Source of the DNA: Chitinophagaceae bacterium
GTDB lineage: Bacteria > Bacteroidota > Bacteroidia > Chitinophagales > Chitinophagaceae
DNA length: 5,128 bases
Assembly: GCA_021738605.1 (NCBI GenBank)
Contig: JAIPBY010000176.1
Coordinates: 1-5,128, forward strand
Direction: 5' to 3'
In this document: positions 1-5,128 of the stretch, one piece after another
Layout of the letters: each line of letters opens with the position of its first letter
Position numbering within the stretch: the first letter of the stretch is position 1
The notes under the pieces: generated by a model
Told to the model about the DNA's origin: nothing
Database searches by the model: none
Seen by the model: the letters and a program-made list of their open reading frames with translations, nothing else
Position numbers and translations under genes: made by a program

Positions 1-251
1 GTGACATCCATCATTGGATTGATGACACTAAGGCCACTTCCCATGGTTTCCTTTTGCACCTTTCCAAAAAGTGACTTGACACCAACAAATCCTGCATCCA
101 CCTGACGGACGCTGGCGCTGAGCGCACCAAGCAACACCACAACAATACCCAATCCTTTGATTCGGCCAGCAAATGGCGTGATCTTGGTTTCTGAACGCAT
201 GGCAGAAGCGCCAATAATAAACAGTACAATGCCGAGAATAATAAGAAACAT
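1..251 (-). CDS. SPFH/band 7 (prohibitin-like) membrane protein, N-terminal part, cut by window edge
   Basis: The frame is open from an ATG at 251 to the left edge, giving 83 residues without a stop. Two hydrophobic segments lie at about residues 2-16 and 33-47, separated by a short polar stretch. They are followed by QVDAGFVGVKSLFGKV (residues 50-65) and then a Gly-Ser-Gly-Leu and Asn-Pro pattern (about 71-79). That is the usual start of an SPFH domain: a V-x-A-G-x-V-G-V element, a Phe-Gly-Lys turn, and a G-x-G-L...NP strand. SPFH proteins assemble into large membrane-bound rings or scaffolds, and prohibitin-type members are linked to membrane protease control and membrane organisation; this member's role is inferred only from the family. 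It is the last gene of the minus-strand run, 45 bases after the DUF4440-like gene. No clear ribosome binding site is seen. The C-terminal coiled-coil part is outside the window. The family call is fairly secure; the subfamily is not. Confidence 0.8.
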   Translation of the reverse strand, partial: MFLIILGIVLFIIGASAMRSETKITPFAGRIKGLGIVVVLLGALSASVRQVDAGFVGVKSLFGKVQKETMGSGLSVINPMMDV

Positions 252-296
252 AAAAATAATTTTAAAGTAGACGTGAAAAAGAAGGAAAAGTTGCTT

Positions 297-713
297 TTAA
301 CTGCTATGGTCTGCAATAATGACCCAGCCACGGCTTTGCTTCTCAAAGGTAAGCGTATAATACCCGCCTACATCACCGGCTGTCCGCTTGAGCGACCATT
401 TGCCCACTACCAGGTAGTGTTTTCTGCCCAATTTCTTGAGGTGAAGGATCTCAAAACTGAGCTTCCCCATTTTATCGGCACCGGAATAACTTCTCTTGTA
501 ATTGTTAAGGGTTGCAGCATACCCATATGTGATGCCTGATTTCCCAATGAACATCAGCGAATCCGTGTGCAAATAGCCCACCATGAACTGATCAAAGTCG
601 CCCTGGTTCCATGCGGCTGTCTGGTTGCTGAGCACAGATAAAATTGCTTTCTCATCTTTAGACTGAGAGAACGCAAGCATGGGTACAAACAAAAGGACCA
701 GGAAAAACTTCAT
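297..713 (-). CDS. Secreted DUF4440/SnoaL-like (NTF2-fold) protein
   Basis: A 138-residue protein. Residues 1-16 form a signal peptide with a hydrophobic core and an Ala-Phe-Ser/Gln cleavage site, so the product should be exported to the periplasm or beyond. The mature part of about 120 residues has the size and pattern of an NTF2-like single domain of the DUF4440/SnoaL type. It has an N-terminal helix with Ala-Trp-Asn-x-Gly-Asp (W35, D39), then HTDSLMFIGKSG with a following Tyr-Gly, a long central helix, and a final beta strand ending GWVIIADHSS, which is typical of the family's last strand. These domains bind small ligands or act as simple enzymes; no substrate can be named here. It starts 12 bases after the stop of the upstream subunit 3 homologue and is followed 45 bases later by the SPFH gene, so the three are probably co-transcribed. 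Family assignment is by eye from motif pattern and length. Confidence 0.78.
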   Translation of the reverse strand: MKFFLVLLFVPMLAFSQSKDEKAILSVLSNQTAAWNQGDFDQFMVGYLHTDSLMFIGKSGITYGYAATLNNYKRSYSGADKMGKLSFEILHLKKLGRKHYLVVGKWSLKRTAGDVGGYYTLTFEKQSRGWVIIADHSS

Positions 714-725
714 CCAACAACTATT

Positions 726-1292
726 TTATGCCCAAGCCTTGTCACCTTTTTTGTAGGGAACGCATCCTTCATACTTGCCAGGGATGGCAACATAACGGAG
801 TGCCTGTGTGGCTCCTATTTCGGAACTGAAATACCCAAGTAAGGTAAGCTGTTTCATCATGCCGAAATAATGATTGGGATCGTCTTCTTTTTTGCTATCA
901 TTATACGCCTTCAGTTCATTGTTCACCTGGTTGAGCAAAGATGTTCTTTGCGCTGGGGTGATGTTCATGAAACCTTTGCCAAACATATGGTTTGCTGAAT
1001 TATCAATCTCAGTGATGCCTGCAGCAAAAATTTTCTGGTCTTTTTCCTTATAACAATCCGTTACCATGGTGTTCATGAAAGCTCCAACCAATGCCGCTTT
1101 AGCCCCGGGTGTGCTGGTTGCGGGAATGATGGTCTCCGCTACTTCATCCAGAAAAGCAATCTGGTCTTTAGACAAGGAGAAACCTGCTGCTTTTTCCGAA
1201 GGGTTCTTGCACCCCTGCAAAAAAGCGGCTCCACCTATGACTGTTCCACCCAGGATGAGGGCTACCCTTTCTAGCGCATCACGTCTGTTCAT
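726..1292 (-). CDS. Gluconate 2-dehydrogenase subunit 3 family protein (Tat/lipoprotein type)
   Basis: A 188-residue protein. The N-terminus has a twin Arg (R3-R4), a hydrophobic Gly-rich stretch (about 10-24) and a Leu-Gln-Gly-Cys lipobox with Cys at 28, so it is probably exported folded by Tat and lipid-anchored. The rest matches the Gluconate_2-dh3 family: FLDEVAETIIPATSTPGAK (about 48-66), a helical middle, a Gln-Leu-Thr-Leu-Leu-Gly-Tyr-Phe segment, and a C-terminal VAIPGKYEGCVPYKKGDKAW. In known systems this small subunit accompanies a flavin-dependent GMC oxidoreductase that oxidises sugars or sugar acids in the periplasm, and is thought to help its export or stability. Here the next gene downstream encodes a DUF4440-like protein, not a GMC enzyme, so the catalytic partner must lie elsewhere or be absent. 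The ATG at 1292 is chosen because it gives the expected Asn-Arg-Arg export signal at once. It is divergent from the GH3 gene across 49 bases. Confidence 0.88.
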   Translation of the reverse strand: MNRRDALERVALILGGTVIGGAAFLQGCKNPSEKAAGFSLSKDQIAFLDEVAETIIPATSTPGAKAALVGAFMNTMVTDCYKEKDQKIFAAGITEIDNSANHMFGKGFMNITPAQRTSLLNQVNNELKAYNDSKKEDDPNHYFGMMKQLTLLGYFSSEIGATQALRYVAIPGKYEGCVPYKKGDKAWA

Positions 1293-1341
1293 AAACTGTA
1301 TTTAGTTACTAAAAATACAAAAGAATAGCCAAAAAAAACAA

Positions 1342-2880
1342 ATGCTTAACTTGCACCCAATGGCATTAATAGACATAAGACTGCCTAAATCGATTGCCAA
1401 CGCCTTGAGGCTTCCTACCAACTCACCCGAAAGACAACAAAAACGGGTGCTGAAATCCCTTTTAAAAAAAGCCAGGGAAACACAATTCGGCGAACATTAC
1501 CATTTCGATGAAATCCTCAATAGCAAGATACCCCATGATGATTTTCGAAAGATCGTTCCTGCTTTTGACTATAGCACGCTATACAGTGAATGGTGGAACC
1601 AAACCCTGAAGGGTATTCCAGATGTATGCTGGCCCGGGAAGATAAAATACTTTGCACTGAGTTCGGGTACCTCAGAAGCTGCCAGCAAATACATTCCCAT
1701 CACAAAGGAGCTGATGAAGGGCAACAAGATTACCATGATCAAGCAGCTCCTCTCTTTGAGAAATTACGACAATATATCCTGGAAATCTGTAGGAAAGGGA
1801 TACCTGATGCTGGGTGGAAGCACAGACCTTCAAAAGGGACCGGGTTATTTTGCAGGAGACCTAAGTGGTATTACTGCCAAAAAAGCACCTTTCTGGTTTT
1901 CTCCCTTCTACCGCCCAGGAAAAAAAATAGCCAAAACAAGAGACTGGAACAGCAAATTGGAAGCCATTGTGGAAGAAGCTCCCAATTGGGATATCGGATT
2001 TGTTGTTGGGGTTCCTGCATGGATACAGATGTGCATGGAAATGATCATCGAACGGTACAAATTAAATAACATCCATGAAATATGGCCAAACCTCACCTTG
2101 TTTTGTCATGGTGGCGTGGCTTTCGAACCCTATAAAAAAGGTTTTGAACGGTTGCTGGGGAAACCCATTTCTTACATTGAAACCTATCTGGCTTCAGAAG
2201 GATTCATCGCTTATCAAGACCGACAGGATCCGGATGGCATGAAACTAGTATTGAATGAGCATATCTTTTTTGAATTCATCCCTTTTGATGAGGCGCATTT
2301 TGACACCGACGGCAATATAACTGATGCATCCAACACCATCCTCATCGAGGATGTGGAGGAAAACATCGACTATGCCATCCTGATCAGCACTGCTGCAGGT
2401 GCCTGGAGATACCTGATTGGAGACACCATCCGTTTTGTGAACAAAGAAAGATCTGAGATCATCATCACCGGAAGAACAAAACATTTTCTCAGCCTCGTAG
2501 GTGAGCACCTCAGTGTAGACAACATGAACCGCGCTGTTCAGGTGGCCAGTGAAAAATTGAATGCCTCCATCACAGAATTTACCGTTGCAGGAGTGCCCAT
2601 GAATGGCTTCTTTGGGCACCACTGGTATATCGGCACCGATGATATCATTGATTTGACCGACCTGAGGAACATCATTGATGAAACCTTGAAAGAGTTGAAT
2701 GATGATTATGCGGTAGAAAGAAAAAGCGCCCTCAAGGATGTTGTTGTGGAAATATTACCGGAAAATGTCTTCATGGCTTTCATGGAAAGCAAAGGAAAAA
2801 TGGGGGGTCAGCACAAATTTCCAAGGGTTTTGAAGGGAAATGCACTGGAGGAATGGAAGGGATTCCTGGCCAAAAGATAG
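1342..2880 (+). CDS. GH3 auxin-responsive promoter family protein (acyl-adenylating enzyme)
   Basis: A 512-residue protein of the usual GH3 length (about 500). GH3 enzymes belong to the adenylate-forming superfamily: they activate a carboxylic acid with ATP and, in plants, transfer it to an amino acid. Visible elements are the nucleotide-binding loop LSSGTSEAASKYIP (106-119), the YLASEG segment (282-287, Glu286), YLIGDTIRF (357-365, Asp361 in the place of the ATP-ribose Asp), the hinge GRTKHFLSLVGEHLS (377-391), and a C-terminal domain with GGQHKFPRV (488-496). All core ATP-binding elements look intact, so the enzyme is probably active. The acyl substrate and acceptor of bacterial members are not predictable from sequence. 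No signal peptide is seen, so it is cytoplasmic. A second in-frame ATG at 1360 (Met7, followed by ALIDIRLPKS) is an equally good start and would remove six residues. It appears to be a single-gene transcript ending at the hairpin just downstream. Confidence 0.93.
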   Translation: MLNLHPMALIDIRLPKSIANALRLPTNSPERQQKRVLKSLLKKARETQFGEHYHFDEILNSKIPHDDFRKIVPAFDYSTLYSEWWNQTLKGIPDVCWPGKIKYFALSSGTSEAASKYIPITKELMKGNKITMIKQLLSLRNYDNISWKSVGKGYLMLGGSTDLQKGPGYFAGDLSGITAKKAPFWFSPFYRPGKKIAKTRDWNSKLEAIVEEAPNWDIGFVVGVPAWIQMCMEMIIERYKLNNIHEIWPNLTLFCHGGVAFEPYKKGFERLLGKPISYIETYLASEGFIAYQDRQDPDGMKLVLNEHIFFEFIPFDEAHFDTDGNITDASNTILIEDVEENIDYAILISTAAGAWRYLIGDTIRFVNKERSEIIITGRTKHFLSLVGEHLSVDNMNRAVQVASEKLNASITEFTVAGVPMNGFFGHHWYIGTDDIIDLTDLRNIIDETLKELNDDYAVERKSALKDVVVEILPENVFMAFMESKGKMGGQHKFPRVLKGNALEEWKGFLAKR

Positions 2881-2890
2881 GTCCTTCTCA

Positions 2891-2935
2891 AACAAAGCAA
2901 ATTCTCTGCGCTTTGTTCTGTAATTTTATTTTTTT
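2891..2935 (+). terminator. Candidate rho-independent terminator after the GH3 gene
   Basis: An eight-base perfect inverted repeat (AACAAAGC at 2891-2898 and GCTTTGTT at 2910-2917) encloses an 11-base loop and is followed, after a three-base gap, by a strongly T-rich tail (2921-2935). It starts 10 bases after the GH3 stop codon and lies 31 bases before the ATG of the LysE gene, so it probably separates the GH3 transcript from the next operon. The stem is only moderately GC-rich, so read-through is possible. Confidence 0.6.
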
Positions 2936-2965
2936 GAACCCATAAAAATCATATTGATTTTCACC

Positions 2966-3598
2966 ATGCTCGAATCAATTGTCAAAGGAATTGGACTGGG
3001 GCTTATTCTGGCTGTTTCAGTGGGGCCCGTAATTTTTACCATCCTGAAACAAAGCATCAACAACGGACACAAAGGTGGGTTCAGCTTTGTGGCAGGTGTA
3101 TGGTTGAGTGATTTTGTATTGATCATCATCAGCAACATGTTTTCTTCACTGGTGATGGAAGCCCTGGCTTTCAAAAATACGATTGGCTATGTTGGTGCAG
3201 TGTTTGTGTTATCACTGGGCATGTATTATGTTTTTTTCAAGAAAGTCAATTACGGAGAGGATAAAAATCTACCATTGGTTGAATTCGGAAAAAAAGCCAT
3301 TACAAAAACATTCATCTCTGGGTTTATCATCAATACGCTTAATCCAGGCGTAATGCTGTTTTGGCTGATCAATGCAACAGCTTTTGCGGTGACCCATACC
3401 CCATTTGAAAGGGTCATTCTTTTTGGCACCTGCTTATTGGTCAATGTAGTTGCAGATATTTTGAAGGTGATGCTCGCCGCAAAGGTCCGCCATAGCCTTA
3501 CACCCCATAACATCAATATCATCAATAAAATATCAGGAACAATCCTGATCATTATTGGACTGGGCATCGTTTATGGCATTCGGTTTTTAAACAAATGA
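2966..3598 (+). CDS. LysE family amino acid/metabolite exporter
   Basis: A 210-residue inner membrane protein of the LysE/RhtB transporter family, which exports amino acids and related small molecules. The N-terminal half has the family hallmark GLILAVSVGPVIFTILKQS with the Gly-Pro in the first membrane segment, followed by a Gly-rich loop (NNGHKGGFSF) and the second helix. The repeat hallmark FISGFIINTLNPGVMLFW, with its Asn-Pro, opens the second half. About six hydrophobic segments are visible, with a charged loop between the third and fourth, and the protein ends in a short basic tail. The ATG at 2966 is preferred over an in-frame TTG at 2954, because it puts the start directly before the first amphipathic/membrane segment (LESIVKGIGLG) as in relatives. 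The substrate cannot be read from the sequence. Its stop is separated by one base from the next ATG, so it leads a tight operon with the unknown envelope protein and mtgA. Confidence 0.9.
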   Translation: MLESIVKGIGLGLILAVSVGPVIFTILKQSINNGHKGGFSFVAGVWLSDFVLIIISNMFSSLVMEALAFKNTIGYVGAVFVLSLGMYYVFFKKVNYGEDKNLPLVEFGKKAITKTFISGFIINTLNPGVMLFWLINATAFAVTHTPFERVILFGTCLLVNVVADILKVMLAAKVRHSLTPHNINIINKISGTILIIIGLGIVYGIRFLNK

Positions 3599-3599
3599 A

Positions 3600-4157
3600 A
3601 TGAACTTACTCAAAAAAAGCATTTTCCTGTTACTCTTCTTCTTTCCTTGCGGCCAGCTGCTGGCACAGGGCTCAGACATGGTGGTGCTGAAAAAAGGGCC
3701 AGAGAGAACACTGAAGACTTATCTTTCCGGATCCCAAATCCATTTTGTAACCATTGCTGGTACTGAGGTACAGGGAATGATCAGAAAAATCCAAAAGGAC
3801 AGCCTCTACATCAATATTTATGACGAAAGGGCCGCCTATACCATCTGGGGCACTTCATTTTGGGACACGGTTTCGGTAGGGCTTTCAAGGTATCATATCA
3901 AAGAAGTAAGGGAGATTTTCAAACCCCGCGAAAAATTCAGTTTCATCAAAAATGGATTGATTTTTATGATGGGAGGCTCCGCCTATGCCATCCTTCACAG
4001 TGTCAATGCCCTTTACCTCAAACAGCCCATCATTCCCTCAACCATGGCGATATCAGGTGCTGTTGCACTGACAGGATTTGCACTTAGCCGTATCCACAAA
4101 AAGACAGTAACCCTGGGCAACAAATATTATCTTCAATACATTCCAGTAACCAAATAA
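3600..4157 (+). CDS. Unrecognised envelope protein with signal peptide and two C-terminal hydrophobic segments
   Basis: A 185-residue protein I cannot assign to a named family, though it resembles conserved hypothetical proteins of Bacteroidota. Residues 1-22 are a signal peptide (Lys5-Lys6, a Leu/Phe core, cleavage after Leu-Leu-Ala before Gln23). The exported part begins DMVVLKKG and continues with short beta-type strands (SGSQIHFVTIAGTEVQGMIRKIQKDSLY, in overlapping pieces about 44-71), then an aromatic stretch around AYTIWGTSFWDT. This is the look of a small beta-barrel or SH3-like fold that reads a keyword such as a lipid or glycan, but that is a guess. Two hydrophobic Gly/Ala-rich segments (about 118-134 and 147-162) could be membrane helices joined by a short turn. 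The ATG lies one base after the lysE stop and the gene ends six bases before the GTG of mtgA. Translation may therefore be coupled, and a role in the cell envelope is inferred from that context and from the export signal. Confidence 0.82.
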   Translation: MNLLKKSIFLLLFFFPCGQLLAQGSDMVVLKKGPERTLKTYLSGSQIHFVTIAGTEVQGMIRKIQKDSLYINIYDERAAYTIWGTSFWDTVSVGLSRYHIKEVREIFKPREKFSFIKNGLIFMMGGSAYAILHSVNALYLKQPIIPSTMAISGAVALTGFALSRIHKKTVTLGNKYYLQYIPVTK

Positions 4158-4163
4158 TATCCC

Positions 4164-4838
4164 GTGCTGCGCATCATCAAAAAGGTATTTTTCTTCCTGC
4201 TCATCTCTCATCTTGCCTACATTCTGTTGATAAGATTTGTTGATCCTCCCATCACCATCACGCAGATCACCAGCATCATTGAAGGGAATGGTTTCAAAAG
4301 AACTCATTTGTCATTGGATGAAATGTCAAAAGCTGCAAAACTGGCTGTGATTGCCTCAGAAGACCAGCTGTTTCCTGACCACAATGGATTTGATATCAAA
4401 GGCATTGAGAGGGCCCTGGCTTTCAACAAGAAGAAGAAAGGAAAAAAGATCAGGGGCGCCTCCACCATCAGCCAGCAGGTAGCCAAAAATGTATTTCTCT
4501 GGCAAGGGCGCAGCTGGTTCAGAAAAGGGCTGGAGGTTTATTTTACTTTCATGATTGAGCTGGTATGGAGCAAGCAAAGAATACTGGAAGTTTACCTGAA
4601 TGAAGCTGAAATGGGCAAAGGAATTTTTGGCATTGAAGCCGCAGCTAAAAAATATTTCAAGAAGCCTGCCTCCAAGCTTACAAGAACAGAAGCAGCCATG
4701 ATTGCCGCATCATTGCCGAACCCGGTGAGGTATTCGGTAAAGCCAGCGTCCACCTATGTTTCAAGGAAATACCCCTGGGTATTGCGCCAAATGAACAACC
4801 TTGATGGAGATCCGGATATCCTGAAAATCATTCGCTGA
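4164..4838 (+). CDS. mtgA: Monofunctional biosynthetic peptidoglycan transglycosylase MtgA
   Basis: A 224-residue glycosyltransferase family 51 enzyme, close to the usual length of MtgA, which polymerises lipid II into glycan strands on the outer face of the inner membrane. One N-terminal membrane anchor (about 8-23) precedes the catalytic domain. The motifs appear in order: VIASEDQLFPDHNGFD (62-77, catalytic Glu66), RGASTISQQVAKN (97-109), RSWFRKGLE (116-124, second conserved Glu124), SKQRILEVYLN (136-146), and GIFGIEAAAKKYF (153-165). A C-terminal KPASKLTRTEAAM and LPNP-x-R follow, then a WVLRQM tail as in Escherichia coli MtgA. No transpeptidase domain follows, which excludes a bifunctional class A penicillin-binding protein. 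The start is a GTG at 4164; there is no in-frame ATG before Met54, which lies inside the conserved domain, so GTG is the best choice. It is the last gene of the lysE operon. Confidence 0.95.
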   Translation: MLRIIKKVFFFLLISHLAYILLIRFVDPPITITQITSIIEGNGFKRTHLSLDEMSKAAKLAVIASEDQLFPDHNGFDIKGIERALAFNKKKKGKKIRGASTISQQVAKNVFLWQGRSWFRKGLEVYFTFMIELVWSKQRILEVYLNEAEMGKGIFGIEAAAKKYFKKPASKLTRTEAAMIAASLPNPVRYSVKPASTYVSRKYPWVLRQMNNLDGDPDILKIIR

Positions 4839-4857
4839 GACTGTTGATGAGTGTAGC

Positions 4858-5128
4858 TTATTTGCTGACGGAATGGGTCAGGCTGTAAGTCCTGCTGTTG
4901 ATGGTTGGTTCTGAGAAACTCCCTTTCAGCCCCCACCGAATGGTATATTTCTTTTCTTCCAATGGAGGTAGTTGTAGCCTGAAATTATGCCCGTATTCAC
5001 TGTCGTGACCGATAATGCGACCGGTTGGCAAGAGCATCGGATCTTGTTTTCCGGACCGGTAAATGATCAGGATGATCTCAGGATGTTTTGCCATAGCCCT
5101 TTCCATGATTTGCCTGTTGCCATAGTTA
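4858..5128 (-). CDS. Unrecognised protein, C-terminal part, cut by window edge
   Basis: The frame is open from the right edge to a TAA at 4858-4860, giving the last 89 residues of a protein whose start lies outside. An internal ATG at 5106 could also be a start, but the frame continues without a stop upstream of it (Asn-Tyr-Gly-Asn-Arg-Gln-Ile), so a longer gene is more likely. The visible part has a helix-like MERAMAKHPEI, a hydrophobic strand (IILIIY), a Gly-Arg-Ile-Ile-Gly turn, then alternating strands (FRLQLPP, KKYTIRWGL) and a Ser/Thr-rich end. It looks like a mixed alpha/beta or sandwich fold. I do not recognise a family. It converges on mtgA with 19 bases between the two stop codons, and no clear hairpin terminator is visible in that gap. 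Confidence 0.6.
   Translation of the reverse strand, partial: NYGNRQIMERAMAKHPEIILIIYRSGKQDPMLLPTGRIIGHDSEYGHNFRLQLPPLEEKKYTIRWGLKGSFSEPTINSRTYSLTHSVSK

Noticed and set aside
280..300. A small hairpin (AAAAG / CTTTT on the minus strand) after the DUF4440-like gene
   Set aside because: The stem is five mostly A-T pairs with a three-base loop, too weak to call a terminator, and it overlaps the stop codon region of a likely operon.
11..346. A 111-residue minus-strand open frame overlapping the left-edge region
   Set aside because: It overlaps the SPFH N-terminus and the end of the DUF4440-like gene in another frame, has a low-complexity Leu/Phe/Cys-rich composition and no family pattern. The frame starting at 251 gives a clear SPFH start, so this one is a shadow.
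1310..1345. Possible minus-strand promoter for the subunit 3 homologue, with two TTTG elements read on the minus strand
   Set aside because: The spacer of about 13 bases is shorter than the usual spacing of about 19, and the downstream element lacks the TA. In an A/T-tract of this kind such matches are expected by chance.
1590..2069. A 159-residue plus-strand open frame inside the GH3 gene
   Set aside because: It lies wholly within a well-supported conserved gene in another frame, is rich in Cys, Gln and His, and shows no domain pattern.
2912..2936. Possible Bacteroidota promoter for lysE: TTTG at 2912 and a T-rich element ending in TTTG at 2936
   Set aside because: The -7 element does not match TAnnTTTG and the spacing is too short. 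The same bases are better explained as the stem and T-tail of the terminator.
4839..4857. Terminator between the convergent ends of mtgA and the right-edge gene
   Set aside because: I found no inverted repeat with a T-rich tail on either strand in or just around this gap.

Overview
The window looks like ordinary chromosomal DNA of a Bacteroidota bacterium, most likely of the Chitinophagia/Sphingobacteriia type. This rests on family content (a lipoprotein-type gluconate 2-dehydrogenase subunit 3 homologue, a bacterial GH3 protein, a secreted DUF4440-like protein, an SPFH protein with a two-helix N-terminus), on signal peptides ending in Phe-Ser-Gln or Leu-Ala-Gln, and on the lack of clear Shine-Dalgarno sequences before most starts. 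I saw no insertion sequence, CRISPR array, tRNA, rRNA or phage gene.

Left block (1-1292, minus strand): three genes in one direction, read from right to left. They are a Tat/lipoprotein-type gluconate 2-dehydrogenase subunit 3 family protein (726-1292), a secreted NTF2-fold DUF4440-like protein (297-713), and the N-terminal 83 residues of an SPFH/band 7/prohibitin-type membrane protein that runs off the left edge (1-251). Gaps of 12 and 45 bases suggest one transcript. No GMC oxidoreductase, the usual partner of the first gene, follows it.

Centre (1342-2880, plus strand): a complete GH3-family acyl-adenylating enzyme, divergent from the left block across a 49-base AT-rich gap. A hairpin with a T-rich tail at 2891-2935 probably ends its transcript.

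Right block (2966-4838, plus strand): a tight three-gene run of a LysE-family exporter, an unrecognised envelope protein with a signal peptide and two hydrophobic segments, and the monofunctional peptidoglycan glycosyltransferase MtgA (GTG start). Gaps are 1 and 6 bases, so co-transcription is very likely. The 3' part of an unrecognised gene (4858-5128, minus strand) converges on mtgA with 19 bases between the stops and runs off the right edge.

Taken together the window is mostly cell-envelope housekeeping. I did not find convincing evidence of a new multi-gene system. The points most worth following are the GH3 enzyme of unknown bacterial role, the subunit 3 homologue without a neighbouring catalytic subunit, and the unrecognised envelope protein locked between lysE and mtgA.
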